A stretch of DNA of 64,000 nt from Hymenobacter guriensis (GCF_015773195.1 NZ_JADWYK010000017.1:1-64000); one strand, 5' to 3'. Counted from the first letter of the stretch, positions 1 to 9,479 are shown. The notes: a model not told the origin generated them from the letters alone. Numbers and translations are program-made.

Positions 1-2
1 TC

Positions 3-704
3 AACCGGTTTCAGCACCTCAGGCCCGACTACGACCTGCAACAGGACGGTTTAAACGACTTTCTGGACGATGCCCGCCAGGTAAGTTCCCTGCAAAGTCT
101 TTCCGAGGACCGGCGCCCCCACGCCGTGGCCCGCAAGCAGGTGGTGTATGACGAAGGCGACGTGGCTGCGCGGATTTACTTTGTGCAGGCCGGCCAGGTG
201 AAAACCAGTAAAATCACCACCGCGGGCAAGGAGTTGATTACGGGGCTCTACCAGGCCGGCGAGTTTTTCGGCTACAAAGCCCTGCTCGAAGGCACCGCTC
301 ACTCCGACTCGGCCGCGGCTACGGAGAATTCGGTGCTACGCTACATCCCGGCCGACGACTTCACCCAACTCCTGCTGCGTAACCCCGAGGTAAGTCAGCA
401 GTTTGTGCGCCTGCTGGCCGGCCGGGTGCGCGAGCAGGAAGTGCTGCTGCTGGACATGGCCTACAATTCCCTGCGCCGGCGCGTAGGCAATATGCTGTTG
501 CGGCTGTATCAGAGAGAGTGTGAGCTGACGCCTGCAGCCCCGCACATCCATATCTCCCGCGACGATATGGCCGCGCTGGTGGGCACGGCGCCCGAGTCGC
601 TCAGCCGCACCCTGAGCGAGTTTCGCCAGGCCGGCATCGTGGAGCTGACCAGCAAGTTTATCCGGGTAGTGCAGCCCGAAAAGCTGCGTAGTGCCAACTG
701 GTAA
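3..704 (+). CDS. Crp/Fnr-type regulator, 5' end outside window (possibly receiver-fused)
   Basis: The frame is open from the first complete codon of the window, so the true start lies upstream; 233 residues are visible. After a linker (GLNDFLDDAR) comes a cyclic-nucleotide-binding beta-roll (visible residues about 40-150, including GEFFGYKALLEG). A Crp-type winged helix follows (DDMAALVGTAPESLSRTL). The GTG at 126 would discard conserved-looking linker and is unlikely to be the start. In Bacteroidota this kind of linker often follows an N-terminal response-regulator receiver domain, so the whole protein may be a receiver-cNMP-HTH fusion; that part is inference. The ligand is unknown. A UUCG hairpin follows the stop codon. 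Confidence 0.85.
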   Translation, partial: NRFQHLRPDYDLQQDGLNDFLDDARQVSSLQSLSEDRRPHAVARKQVVYDEGDVAARIYFVQAGQVKTSKITTAGKELITGLYQAGEFFGYKALLEGTAHSDSAAATENSVLRYIPADDFTQLLLRNPEVSQQFVRLLAGRVREQEVLLLDMAYNSLRRRVGNMLLRLYQRECELTPAAPHIHISRDDMAALVGTAPESLSRTLSEFRQAGIVELTSKFIRVVQPEKLRSANW

Positions 705-707
705 ATG

Positions 708-743
708 GCGCAAGCTAGCAGCCTTCGGGCTACTAGTTTGCGC
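708..743 (+). terminator. Hairpin with UUCG tetraloop after the Crp-type gene
   Basis: Sixteen-base arms (708-723 and 728-743) pair with only G-U wobbles around a TTCG loop, followed by a T/A-rich stretch. It begins 4 bases after the stop codon at 704. The lack of a long T-run makes it a weak intrinsic terminator or an mRNA-end stabiliser. Confidence 0.6.
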
Positions 744-827
744 TTGAATTTAATAGTCTGGCCTCCGTTTGGGGTAGTACAGGAGCCTGATAAATCCGCA
801 TCATGTTCTGATAACCAGCTCATAGCG

Positions 828-1514
828 TTACTGCCCGGGTGGGTGGCCCGCTGCCGGCAAATCGGGAAAGCGACTCCGGAGCAGCTCTTCGAAGGTGCGG
901 GAACGGTCGTGGGCGAAGATGGCGTGGTGAAAGTGGTCGAGTTTGAGCAGCAGGTACAGAAGCTGGCGCCGCTCCGCCGGCTCCAGGTTGCCGGCAATCA
1001 TGTACGCTACCTGGCTCATCCGGCCGAAGAGCCCGAACAGCACCTCCCGGCCGCTTTCGGTAAGGGTCAGGAGCTTACGGCGGCGGTCCGTCTGGTGGCC
1101 TTGCTCGGCAATAAAGCCCTGCTTAAGCAGGCGCTTAATGATTTCGGTGCCCGTGGGCTTCTCGTGAATGTTGCGCTCGATAACCTCCGTCTTGCTTATA
1201 GGCTGGTGCCCATACACCGTCACCAGGTACGTGAAATCGTCGGACGTAATGAGTGGGGAGCCTGCTAGCGCCAGCCGCAGATAGGAGCGGGCATAGCGGT
1301 ACATAAACGTGATAAGCTTGCCGATAACGGACTCATCGAACTCGCCGGGCTTGGCCGCCGACCGGGTTACCGGGGCCGTATCGGGCGCCGGAGCCGTACG
1401 GGCGTGTAGCCAGCTGGCAAAGGCGGCCATAGCATCGGGCTGCCCGGCGGCAGGGTGTTGAGCTTCGAAGGTTTCCGCCAGATTCAGCAGCTGACGAAAG
1501 AAGGCATAATTCAT
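828..1514 (-). CDS. MarR-family transcriptional regulator
   Basis: Winged-helix regulator of 228 residues. The helix-turn-helix spans about residues 95-133 (ISKTEVIERNIHEKPTGTEI) and is followed by the MarR-type wing (DRRRKLLTLT, about 143-153). A C-terminal dimerisation helix follows. The ATG at 1514 is preferred over an in-frame TTG seven codons upstream. A TATTTTTG sequence, matching the Bacteroidota -7 consensus TAnnTTTG, lies only a few bases before this ATG, so the transcript could be nearly leaderless. The gene is divergent from the TonB-dependent receptor at 1626, and the shared intergenic region holds a palindrome. Control of the receptor by this protein is a reasonable inference; the inducer is unknown. 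Confidence 0.85.
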   Translation of the reverse strand: MNYAFFRQLLNLAETFEAQHPAAGQPDAMAAFASWLHARTAPAPDTAPVTRSAAKPGEFDESVIGKLITFMYRYARSYLRLALAGSPLITSDDFTYLVTVYGHQPISKTEVIERNIHEKPTGTEIIKRLLKQGFIAEQGHQTDRRRKLLTLTESGREVLFGLFGRMSQVAYMIAGNLEPAERRQLLYLLLKLDHFHHAIFAHDRSRTFEELLRSRFPDLPAAGHPPGQ

Positions 1515-1570
1515 TACACAAAAATAAGGCAGCAACTGAAGCGGCAGTAAATGATACTAAAACATACAAG

Positions 1571-1582
1571 ACATGAACATGT
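1571..1582. promoter_or_regulatory. Candidate MarR operator between divergent genes
   Basis: ACATG-AA-CATGT is a perfect 5-bp inverted repeat, with a third CATG at 1586-1589. It lies between the MarR start (1514) and the receptor start (1626), in an AT-rich stretch. MarR proteins commonly bind short palindromes in such divergent regions. No binding evidence is available here. Confidence 0.4.
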
Positions 1583-1625
1583 TTGCATGATTAAATAGTA
1601 AACGGCCTGGCTTAGATCAACCCAT

Positions 1626-4067
1626 ATGAAACTCCTTTACTTAGTGCTTTTCCTGCTGATCAGCTTCAACGGGCTGGGACAGTCGACGGGTATTCTGACC
1701 GGCGTGGTGCGTGACCGGAAAACCCAGGAGACTATTCCGGGGGCTACCATTGTGCTGGAAGGCACGAGCTTAGGCGTTTCCAGCGACGCGGAAGGTCGGT
1801 ACCGGCTCAGTGAAATTCCGACAGGCAGCTACAACGTGCGGGCAACATTGGTGGGCTACGAGCCGTTGTTGCGCGCCAACGTGGTTATTACCTCCGGCAA
1901 CGCGGCCATCATCAACCTGGAGCTGTCCGGCAGCAGCCAGCAGTTGGGCGAGGTGCAGGTAGTGGGCAGCCGGGCCATTCGGGTGGCCACGGCCGAAACG
2001 CCGCTTTCCGTGCAGCGCATCAACACCGAGGAAATCAAGAGCAACCCCGGCGGCAACTTCGACATCTCGAAGGTTATTCAGACGCTGCCGGGCGTGGGCG
2101 GGGGCGGCACGGGCGGCACCTCCGGCTTCCGCAACGACATCATCATCCGCGGCGGGGCACCCAACGAAAACGTCTATTACCTCGACGGCATTGAGGTGCC
2201 CGTCATCAACCACTTTCAGACCCAGGGCTCGGGCGGCGGGCCCACGGGCATTCTGAACGTGTCGTTTATTGAGGACGTGACCCTCAGCTCCTCAGCGTTT
2301 GAGGCCCGCTACGACAACGCCCTGTCGTCGGTGCTGCAGTTCCGGCAGCGCGACGGCAACCCCGACCGGGTGCAGGGCAACGTGCGCCTGAGCGGCACCG
2401 AGGTGGCGGGCACGCTGGAAGGGCCGCTGGCTAAAAATACCACGTTTCTGGCCTCAGCCCGGCGCTCTTACCTGCAGCTGTTGTTCAAGGCCATTGACTT
2501 GCCCATCCGGCCCAACTACTGGGATTTTCAGTACAAGGTCACCACCAAACTCTCGCCCAAAACCACGCTTACGTCTCTGGGGCTGGGCGCCATCGACCAC
2601 TTCGAGCTGGCCGTGCCCCGCAAGACCAGCCCCGACAAAGAATACACCCTGCGCTCTACGCCCACCATCGACCAGTGGAACTACACCGTGGGCCTGGCTT
2701 TGCGCCAGCTGCTGCCCGGTGGCTACCTGAATGTGGCCCTGAGCCGCACCCAACTCGACAACAAGCTCGACCAGTTTGAGGACCGCACTACCACCGAGGA
2801 AGCCGACCGGGTGCTGCTCACGCGCTCCGGCGAAACAGAAAACAAGCTGCGCGTCGATGTAAACAAGTCGGTGGGCCGCTGGCAGTATGCCTACGGCGTG
2901 GTAGGCCAGTACGTGCAGTACGACAGCCGCTTTTTCAACCGCGTACGCAGCGAAGTGCGCGATGCCCAGGGCAACCTGATGTCGCCGCAGGTGAATGTAA
3001 GTTTCCAGACGGCTATTGACTTTGCCCGCTTTGGCGCCTTCGGGCAGCTCACGCGCACCCTGCTTCCCGACGACCGGCTGACGCTTTCGGCCGGTTTGCG
3101 GGCCGATGGTAACTCTTTCACCGACGGTGGTGCCAACCTGCTGCGCACCTTGTCGCCGCGGGTGTCGGCCTCCTACGCCCTGGCCCAGCGCTGGAACCTG
3201 AATGCCTCGGTGGGACGCTACTACAAGATTCCGCCGTCCACCATCCTGGGGTTTCGGGATGAGGCCGACCGAGCCGTCAACCAGAAAGCCCGCTATATCC
3301 GCTCCGACCATTACGTGGCAGGGCTGGAATTTCTGCCCGCCGCCACTACGCGCTTCACGCTCGAAGGCTTCTACAAGAAATACAGCCACTACCCGGTGTC
3401 GGTGCGCGACGGTATTTCGCTGGCCAACCTGGGCGGCGACTTTGCGGCCCTCGGCAACGAGGCCGTGCAAAGCACGGGCCTGGGCCGGGCCTATGGCGCT
3501 GAGCTGTTTTTTCAGCAGAAGCTGACGCGCAAAATCTTTGCGGTGGCCTCGTTCACGGCTTTCCGCTCGGAGTTTTCGGGGGTTAATGGGCATTTCCGGC
3601 CCACGGCCTGGGACTCGCGGTTTTTGGCTTCGGCCCTGCTGGGGCGCAAGTTCAGCAAGGGCTGGGAAATGGGCTTTAAGTACCGGTTTGCGGGCGGCTC
3701 GCCCTACACGCCGTTCGACCTGGAAGCCTCCCAGGCCAGCTACCTGGCCGTGGGCCGGGGCGTGCTCGACTACTCCCGTCTGAACACCGTTCGCCTGGGC
3801 AATTTTCAGCAGTTCGACTTCCGCCTCGACAAGAAGTTCAACTGGCGCCGCACCAGCATCGACCTGTTTGTGGACGTGCAGAACGCCTTCCTGATTGCCA
3901 ACCCCGGCACGCCCAGCTACACCTTCCAGCGCACCGCCGATAACAGCGGCTTCCAGACCACCGACGGCCAGTCCATTCGGCCCGATGGTAGCAACGCCCT
4001 GCCCATCCTGTTGCAGGACAACGACCCGACCGTAACGCCCACTATCGGTTTTATCCTGGAGTTTTAG
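1626..4067 (+). CDS. TonB-dependent receptor with N-terminal carboxypeptidase-like domain
   Basis: Outer-membrane receptor of 813 residues for active uptake of an unidentified substrate. It has a signal peptide (residues 1-19), then a carboxypeptidase-regulatory-like beta-sandwich (about 21-100, GVVRDRKTQETIPGATIVL). A plug domain follows (about 120-230, with IIIRGGAPNENVYYLDGIEV), then a long beta-barrel ending in an aromatic residue (GFILEF), as expected for Bam insertion. The N-terminal extension is typical of Bacteroidota receptors. No SusD partner lies next to it, which argues against a glycan-utilisation locus. The neighbouring divergent MarR gene may control it. Confidence 0.92.
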   Translation: MKLLYLVLFLLISFNGLGQSTGILTGVVRDRKTQETIPGATIVLEGTSLGVSSDAEGRYRLSEIPTGSYNVRATLVGYEPLLRANVVITSGNAAIINLELSGSSQQLGEVQVVGSRAIRVATAETPLSVQRINTEEIKSNPGGNFDISKVIQTLPGVGGGGTGGTSGFRNDIIIRGGAPNENVYYLDGIEVPVINHFQTQGSGGGPTGILNVSFIEDVTLSSSAFEARYDNALSSVLQFRQRDGNPDRVQGNVRLSGTEVAGTLEGPLAKNTTFLASARRSYLQLLFKAIDLPIRPNYWDFQYKVTTKLSPKTTLTSLGLGAIDHFELAVPRKTSPDKEYTLRSTPTIDQWNYTVGLALRQLLPGGYLNVALSRTQLDNKLDQFEDRTTTEEADRVLLTRSGETENKLRVDVNKSVGRWQYAYGVVGQYVQYDSRFFNRVRSEVRDAQGNLMSPQVNVSFQTAIDFARFGAFGQLTRTLLPDDRLTLSAGLRADGNSFTDGGANLLRTLSPRVSASYALAQRWNLNASVGRYYKIPPSTILGFRDEADRAVNQKARYIRSDHYVAGLEFLPAATTRFTLEGFYKKYSHYPVSVRDGISLANLGGDFAALGNEAVQSTGLGRAYGAELFFQQKLTRKIFAVASFTAFRSEFSGVNGHFRPTAWDSRFLASALLGRKFSKGWEMGFKYRFAGGSPYTPFDLEASQASYLAVGRGVLDYSRLNTVRLGNFQQFDFRLDKKFNWRRTSIDLFVDVQNAFLIANPGTPSYTFQRTADNSGFQTTDGQSIRPDGSNALPILLQDNDPTVTPTIGFILEF

Positions 4068-4133
4068 GCAGGCAGATGCAGTATAGTGGTCATCCTGCGG
4101 GTTGATTTCAACCGGCCACCGGCATAGAACTCA

Positions 4134-6956
4134 TCAGGGACGGATGAGCACCTTGCGCGTGAGTACGCCGCCTTTGCCTTCCAGCCGAAGCATATAGAGG
4201 CCGGCTGCGGCGGGTAGCGCCAAACGCTGGCGCGGCTGGCCGTTCCAGGCCCAGGTGCGCACGGGGCGGCCCAGGGCATCCAGGAGCGTGAGCTGCCGTG
4301 CTGCAAAGGAGGCAGGTATTTCCACAACCAGGCTGCCAGCGGCCGGGTTGGGGTACACCTGCCATTGTACCACTGCCGCAGTTGAGCGCACGGGCGTAAC
4401 CGTTTTGTCGTACTCTAGCCGCGCCACGTCGGCGGCGGCCTGCAGGCTGTCCAGGGAGCCGGCTCCCAGAATGGCAAAAGCCACCCGCGTGGAGTCGCCG
4501 GGCGCCAGCGCGGGCAGCTCAGCGCCCACCACGTGGGAAACATCGGCGCCAGCGGGTTGCTCGTTGATGGTATTTACCGCCGTGCCGCTGCTCAGCATCA
4601 GGTATTTCTCGGCATTGCTGAAGCCGTCGGCCAGCCGCACGGGGGCACCTTCCGGGGCACTGTTGTTGATGGCGTAGGTGGAAACCGGGCCGCCATGCAG
4701 GAGCTGCACGCCCGCGTGCAGGGTAGGGGCCAGCTGGTCGTACACGTACCCAAGCTGCCGCCCCGCGTCCCAGCCGGCGGCGTTGCGGTTGTTGGCCAGC
4801 GGCAGGTCCCAGTCCATGTACAATCCGACGTACAGGGGGCGAAGCGTGTCGGCAGTCGTATTGGTAAGGGTATATTCCACTACCACGTAGTTGCGCCGCC
4901 GCTCATCAGCCCAGGCAAACCCACGCTGCCGAACGCTCACACCCACGGTACTGTCGGAAAGCGTATCCCGAAAACGGCTCATGATTTCCTGGTCGGCGCC
5001 CCGTGCCGCTCCTACGAAGTGCAGTGGGCTAACGCTCATAAAGTCCTTGTCAACGCTTTTGGCCTCGTTCAGGAGCCGATCCGATACGCGCTCCGGCGAG
5101 GTAGCTACCAGCAGGCCGCCAATGGATAAGAGCGAAGGGCCATTGCGGTAGCTTACGCCCTCGCCCACGGCCGGGTTGATAGCGTCGTAGCCGATATTGC
5201 CCTGGCTGGTGACGGACACGTGCAGGTTGCCGGCCGTGAGCGTGATAAAGCCCGGGTTCAGCAATACCGGCACAAACTGGTCGGAGCTATAGCCGTTGTC
5301 CGCCTCAAAGTGAAAGCGCAGGATAGCCGTGGTGGCCAAGGGCGCATCCTCCGCCACCAGCACCGTAAACGGTTCCAGCGCGTTGGCCGCTTCGCTCAGC
5401 GTGAGCATGTCGCCCAGCGGCACCGAGCCGCGCACTATCCGCACGTAGGGAGAAGCAGTGGTAAGCGAAATGCGCACGTTGGAAACCGGCGCCAGCAGGT
5501 TCTGCAGCTCGGCCACAATGAGGGTGGTGTCACCGGGCTGAAAGCTGGGCACGGGCTCGTAGCGCACGTTGGTGAGCTGTACGGCGTACAGCGTCGGCTC
5601 GGCCAGGGCCCGGTGCATGTTCAGGCGGCCCGTGCCCAGCTTATGCCGGTAGGCCGCATTGCCCGTGATGGTGTACAGCGAATCGGCCGTCTGACGTACC
5701 CGCGCCATCACCTGCTCGGCCGAATAGTCGGGGTATTGGGCGCGTACCAGCGCCACGGCCCCGGCGACCAGCGGCGAGGCCAACGACGAGCCCCCTACCG
5801 TAGAGTAGGCGCTGTCGTGAGCAGAGCCGGTGGTTAGCATCTGCTGACCGGGGGCCGAAATATCGACGTGGTAGCTGTACGTATTGGTCTTTCCTTTTTG
5901 GTTGTTGGGCTCCAGCGCCGCCACCGACAGCACGTGCTCGTAGCTGGCGGGGTAGAAATCCAGCTCGGCGTTGGTGTTGCCGGCCGCCGCCACTATTACC
6001 ACATCGTGGTTGAGCACTGCGTAGTTGATGATGTCCTGCTCGTACTGGGACTTGCCGCCCACGCCGCCCCAGGAAAGGTTGATGACCTGGCAGCCGTGGT
6101 CGGCGGCATACACAATGGCCTCGTAGCCGGCAAACACGCCGGCAGGCGTGCTGGGGTAGATTTTGATGGGCAGGTACTTGCAGTTGAAGCCGGCCCCGGC
6201 AACGCCTTTGCCGTTGTCGGTGCGAGCGGCGGCCACACCCGTGACTGTGATGCCGTGGCCGCGGGCCGTGCCCAGGTAGGCCGCGTCGGCGGTGGGGTCG
6301 TTGTCGTTATCGGCCATGTCCCAGCCTCGGAAGTTATCTACGTAGCCATCCTCATCATTGTCGATGCCATCCACCGGGTCGCGGTAGTTGCGCTTTTCCT
6401 GGTCTTTCAGGTCCTGATGCGTGAACCGCGTGCCCGTGTCCAGTACCCCGATAACGATGTTGGTGTCGCCCTTAGAGATATCCCAGGCGCGGTAGGCCCG
6501 CACGTTTTTAAGATAATACTGCACGCTTTTGACGCGGGTAGAATCGGCCGAGGGGTCGTTGGGCTGGTAGAGCGGCTCGCGCTGGTATAAGGGTTCTACG
6601 TACTCCACCAAGCCCGTTTGCAGCAGCAAGGCCCGGGCTTTAGCAAAGGGCAGGTGGGCCGGATACTGGGCCTGATACACCAGCCGCAAATCCACGACCT
6701 GCTTTTTGCGGGCCAGGGGGGCCTGTGCCTGCGGAAACTTCTGGGCAACGTTGGTGGCGCCAACCTGGCGGAGGGCTTTTTGCCAGGCCGGACCGGAAAG
6801 CCGGCGGGCTGCGGGCAAGGTGGCAGCGCCCGGCTTCAGGCGGAAAACCAGCAGGCCAGGAAGGGTAGAAGGAGCAGTCTGGGCTGTGGCCGGGCCGGCC
6901 AGCAGACAGCTGGCCGCGCATACCCATAACCAAAAGGCAAGTAACCGTTGGAGCAT
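4134..6956 (-). CDS. Secreted subtilisin-like (S8) peptidase with T9SS sorting domain
   Basis: Protein of 940 residues with a signal peptide (1-25) and a propeptide-like region (30-130). The S8 catalytic domain shows all active-site positions: Asp173 (GVLDTGTRFTHQD), His234 (GHGITVTG), oxyanion Asn327 (AAAGN) and Ser391 (GGSSLASP). A DNDEDGYVDNFRGWDMADND insert is acidic and looks calcium-binding. Beta-rich domains follow, ending in a type A T9SS sorting domain (YPNPAAGSLVVEI to the basic C-terminus). The protein is therefore expected to cross the outer membrane by type IX secretion and be attached or released at the surface. It is convergent with the receptor gene and has no obvious operon partner. 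Confidence 0.93.
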   Translation of the reverse strand: MLQRLLAFWLWVCAASCLLAGPATAQTAPSTLPGLLVFRLKPGAATLPAARRLSGPAWQKALRQVGATNVAQKFPQAQAPLARKKQVVDLRLVYQAQYPAHLPFAKARALLLQTGLVEYVEPLYQREPLYQPNDPSADSTRVKSVQYYLKNVRAYRAWDISKGDTNIVIGVLDTGTRFTHQDLKDQEKRNYRDPVDGIDNDEDGYVDNFRGWDMADNDNDPTADAAYLGTARGHGITVTGVAAARTDNGKGVAGAGFNCKYLPIKIYPSTPAGVFAGYEAIVYAADHGCQVINLSWGGVGGKSQYEQDIINYAVLNHDVVIVAAAGNTNAELDFYPASYEHVLSVAALEPNNQKGKTNTYSYHVDISAPGQQMLTTGSAHDSAYSTVGGSSLASPLVAGAVALVRAQYPDYSAEQVMARVRQTADSLYTITGNAAYRHKLGTGRLNMHRALAEPTLYAVQLTNVRYEPVPSFQPGDTTLIVAELQNLLAPVSNVRISLTTASPYVRIVRGSVPLGDMLTLSEAANALEPFTVLVAEDAPLATTAILRFHFEADNGYSSDQFVPVLLNPGFITLTAGNLHVSVTSQGNIGYDAINPAVGEGVSYRNGPSLLSIGGLLVATSPERVSDRLLNEAKSVDKDFMSVSPLHFVGAARGADQEIMSRFRDTLSDSTVGVSVRQRGFAWADERRRNYVVVEYTLTNTTADTLRPLYVGLYMDWDLPLANNRNAAGWDAGRQLGYVYDQLAPTLHAGVQLLHGGPVSTYAINNSAPEGAPVRLADGFSNAEKYLMLSSGTAVNTINEQPAGADVSHVVGAELPALAPGDSTRVAFAILGAGSLDSLQAAADVARLEYDKTVTPVRSTAAVVQWQVYPNPAAGSLVVEIPASFAARQLTLLDALGRPVRTWAWNGQPRQRLALPAAAGLYMLRLEGKGGVLTRKVLIRP

Positions 6957-7117
6957 AGCAGGGGGTGGGTTCGGAAGAAGGGAGATGTACGCTCCAAGAA
7001 CGGCACGTACTGCGGTGCTATACGGGATTTTCGTTGAAACAGCCTGCCCGGAGGTTGATTTGTTTCGGCCTCGCGTTAAGTGAGTTAGCGCCTGAGAAGT
7101 GCCAACGCATTGGGTGT

Positions 7118-7156
7118 AAAAAAATCCTGCCTCAGTACCATAGTACCAAGGCAGGA
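7118..7156 (-). terminator. Intrinsic terminator of the small lipoprotein gene
   Basis: Read on the minus strand, an AGGCAGGA stem with further pairing (GTAC..GTAC) is followed by seven T residues. It lies about 35 bases after the stop of the gene at 7192-7431. Confidence 0.8.
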
Positions 7157-7191
7157 CTTCGTCGTAAAGCAGGCTTCGACCAGCAAGAGTG

Positions 7192-7431
7192 CTATGGGTT
7201 TTTCGGCCGCTTGACGGTGCGAAATTTATTGGGATTGCGGGCGTTCAGGTCAATACCCAGGCCAATGTTCGATTCGCCGGGCTTGCGCTGAGCCTTCTTG
7301 TTGTGCGGGTTGCTCTTTTCCGTTTTGAAAGAGGAAGCAGAGCGTGCTTTAGGAGTGTGTAGGGCTTCGCGGTCCTGAGAACAGGAAGCCACCAGAAGCA
7401 GACAGCCGAGGAAAGGTAGAAGCAGTTTCAT
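7192..7431 (-). CDS. Small predicted lipoprotein, function unknown
   Basis: Seventy-nine residues with a clear lipoprotein signal peptide: hydrophobic stretch 1-16 and lipobox LVAS-Cys17. The mature part is basic and hydrophilic (KSNPHNKKAQRKPGE) with no recognised domain. A terminator follows. It lies between the subtilase and the LytTR pair and is transcribed in the same direction as both, but gaps of about 90 bases or more suggest its own transcript. It is short but supported by the lipobox and the terminator. I cannot assign a function. Confidence 0.65.
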   Translation of the reverse strand: MKLLLPFLGCLLLVASCSQDREALHTPKARSASSFKTEKSNPHNKKAQRKPGESNIGLGIDLNARNPNKFRTVKRPKNP

Positions 7432-7522
7432 AAGGGGAAGCAGTACAAAAAACGCGCCAGCAAGGGTAAGGCTGGCTTTTAGAGCCGTGTACTGCCGAAG
7501 GGGCGGAAAAGATACAGAAATC

Positions 7523-8269
7523 TTACAGACTCAGCATCTCCCGGAAGCGCACTGACTGCTGCCGGGACACTTCCACTTCCGGGCCGCCGCGCAGCCGGAT
7601 TTTCAGGGAGTTGCTAAACCAGGGCTCAATGCGTTCCACCCACTTCAGGTTGATGATCTGCTGGCGGTTGGCGCGGAAGAACACGCGCGGGTCGAGGCGC
7701 TGCTCCAGGTGCTGCAGAGTGCGTGGAATGAGGGGGCGGTGCTGGTCGAAGTAGATTTGGGTGTAGCTGCCATTGATTTCGAACAGGCGAATGTCGGCCA
7801 GGCGCACAAACCAGCACCGCTCCCCGTCCTTCACAAACACCTGGTCCTGCTCCGTGAGCGGGGACAACGCCGGCTCCTCCGGGGCGGGCGCAGCAGGCGC
7901 GGCAGCTGCTGCGGGACCAGTCATCTTCGCCCGTGCCTTGGCCAGAGCCGCGGCCAGCCGGTTTTCCTGGATGGGCTTGAGCAGGTAGTCTAAGGCATTC
8001 ACCTCGAAAGCCCGCAGCGCGTACTCGTCGTAGGCTGTGGTGAAGATGACGTGGGGCGCCGTTTCCAGCGACGCCAGCAGCTCAAATCCCGTTTCGCCGG
8101 GCATATGGATATCCAGAAACAGGACATCCGGCGGCGTTTGCAGCAGCAAGGTGCGGGCCTCCCCGGCGTGGCGGGCCTCGCCCACGATCTGCACTTCGGG
8201 AAAAGCGCCCAGCAGGTGGCGCAGCTCGGTGCGGGCCAGGCGGGAATCATCAACTAACAGCGCTTTCAT
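7523..8269 (-). CDS. LytTR-family response regulator
   Basis: Protein of 248 residues with a CheY-like receiver at 1-120 (phospho-acceptor Asp53 in VLFLDIHMPGETGFELL). An Ala/Pro-rich linker follows (about 130-155). A LytTR DNA-binding domain occupies the last 100 residues (RLFEINGSYTQIYF, RANRQQIINLKWVERIEPW). Its start codon overlaps the stop of the upstream kinase gene by 4 bases, so the two are translationally coupled and form a two-component system. LytTR regulators bind direct repeats upstream of target genes; the target is not evident in the window. Confidence 0.93.
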   Translation of the reverse strand: MKALLVDDSRLARTELRHLLGAFPEVQIVGEARHAGEARTLLLQTPPDVLFLDIHMPGETGFELLASLETAPHVIFTTAYDEYALRAFEVNALDYLLKPIQENRLAAALAKARAKMTGPAAAAAPAAPAPEEPALSPLTEQDQVFVKDGERCWFVRLADIRLFEINGSYTQIYFDQHRPLIPRTLQHLEQRLDPRVFFRANRQQIINLKWVERIEPWFSNSLKIRLRGGPEVEVSRQQSVRFREMLSL

Positions 8270-9384
8270 ACAAGGGCAGTGCGGGGAATAGATAGGGGGC
8301 CACCCGGAGCAGCAGGCGGCGCGTTTACCGGCAGCTGCAGGCAGGCCACCACGGTATCGGGCTGGGCTGGGTCGTTCTGGATAGTGAGCTGGGCGGCGGG
8401 GCCAAATAGCAAAGCCAGCCGCTCCCGGGCATTGCGCACGCCCACGCCCGGGTGGTCTGGCTGGGGCTCATAGCGGCCGGTGTTGCGCACGCGCACATGC
8501 AGGGTACCGGAGTCGTTGAGCTGGGCCGTAAGCTGCACGAAGCCCCCGGCCGGCCGGGGCGCCACCCCGTGCTTGATGGCGTTTTCCACCAGCAGCTGCA
8601 GCGTCATGGGCGGGATGGGCACATGCAGGGCGGCCGGGTCCACATCCAGGGTGTAGTGCAGGCGCTCTTCCAGCTGCATGGCCTCCAGCTGCAGGTAGTG
8701 CTCCACAATTTCCAGCTCCCGGCCCAGCGGCACCTGCTCGGCGCTGTTGAGCTGGATGGAGTAGCGCAGCAAATCTGAAAGATGGGTAATCATGTCGCGG
8801 GCGCGGCCGGGGTCTTCCATCACCAGGGCGCGGATGTTGTTGAGGCCATTGAACATGAAGTGCGGGTTGATCTGGGCTTTGAGGGTGCGCATTTCGGCTT
8901 CCTGCACGGCGGCGGCCAGCTTCCACTTATCCACCTCGGCCTGCCGGAAGCTGGTGAGGTAGTGCCAGCCAAAGTAAAACCCTTCCCACAGCCACAGCAG
9001 AAAGTTTACGTTGAACACGTAGAACACAAACTGCCCCCAGCCGTGGGGCCGGCCATCAGCATCGGGCCGGATCAGGAAGTAGACAATGGACCAGATAATG
9101 ACCTGACTGAGCACCGACAGCAGCACATTGAGCACCAGCAGGCGGCTCAGCAGCGGTACCGGGGCCAGCTTCACCCAGCCGCTGGCCCGCAGGTGGTAGC
9201 GCAGTCCGTGGCTGATGAGCACCAGCGGCCCCACAATAGCCAGCTGCATCAGCACCAGCTTGCCGGTGAGGGGTACGTTCAAGCTGAACATGGCCAGGTT
9301 CAGCAACATGTACAAGCCCCAGCCTAAGGCCTGCAGGCGCCAGTACAAACGACCCGGCGGGGGCACCGCAGTGTAAGAGAACAT
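8266..9384 (-). CDS. LytS/YehU-type sensor histidine kinase
   Basis: Membrane kinase of 372 residues. Four hydrophobic segments fall roughly at residues 20-37, 42-60, 78-105 and 117-142. A short coiled linker leads to the His_kinase domain with phospho-acceptor His175 in LKAQINPHFMFNGLNN. An ATPase domain follows with the N-box LLVENAIKHGVAP and the G-box GVGVRNARERL. There is no extracellular sensor domain, as usual for this subfamily, so any signal is probably sensed in the membrane. The partner regulator overlaps it by 4 bases. The start at 9384 gives a normal length and no better alternative is seen. Confidence 0.93.
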   Translation of the reverse strand: MFSYTAVPPPGRLYWRLQALGWGLYMLLNLAMFSLNVPLTGKLVLMQLAIVGPLVLISHGLRYHLRASGWVKLAPVPLLSRLLVLNVLLSVLSQVIIWSIVYFLIRPDADGRPHGWGQFVFYVFNVNFLLWLWEGFYFGWHYLTSFRQAEVDKWKLAAAVQEAEMRTLKAQINPHFMFNGLNNIRALVMEDPGRARDMITHLSDLLRYSIQLNSAEQVPLGRELEIVEHYLQLEAMQLEERLHYTLDVDPAALHVPIPPMTLQLLVENAIKHGVAPRPAGGFVQLTAQLNDSGTLHVRVRNTGRYEPQPDHPGVGVRNARERLALLFGPAAQLTIQNDPAQPDTVVACLQLPVNAPPAAPGGPLSIPRTALV

Positions 9385-9479
9385 AGCGCAAAACTAAAGG
9401 TGAAACCCAAAGCGGAGCAGAAAAGCTTGCCTTTCCTGCTCCGGTCAGTTGTTGGGGGCTGCAGTCTACAAGAAACGGC

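Noticed and set aside
1626..4067. SusC-type glycan-uptake receptor
   Set aside because: There is no adjacent SusD gene or glycoside hydrolase; only the general TonB-dependent receptor call is justified.
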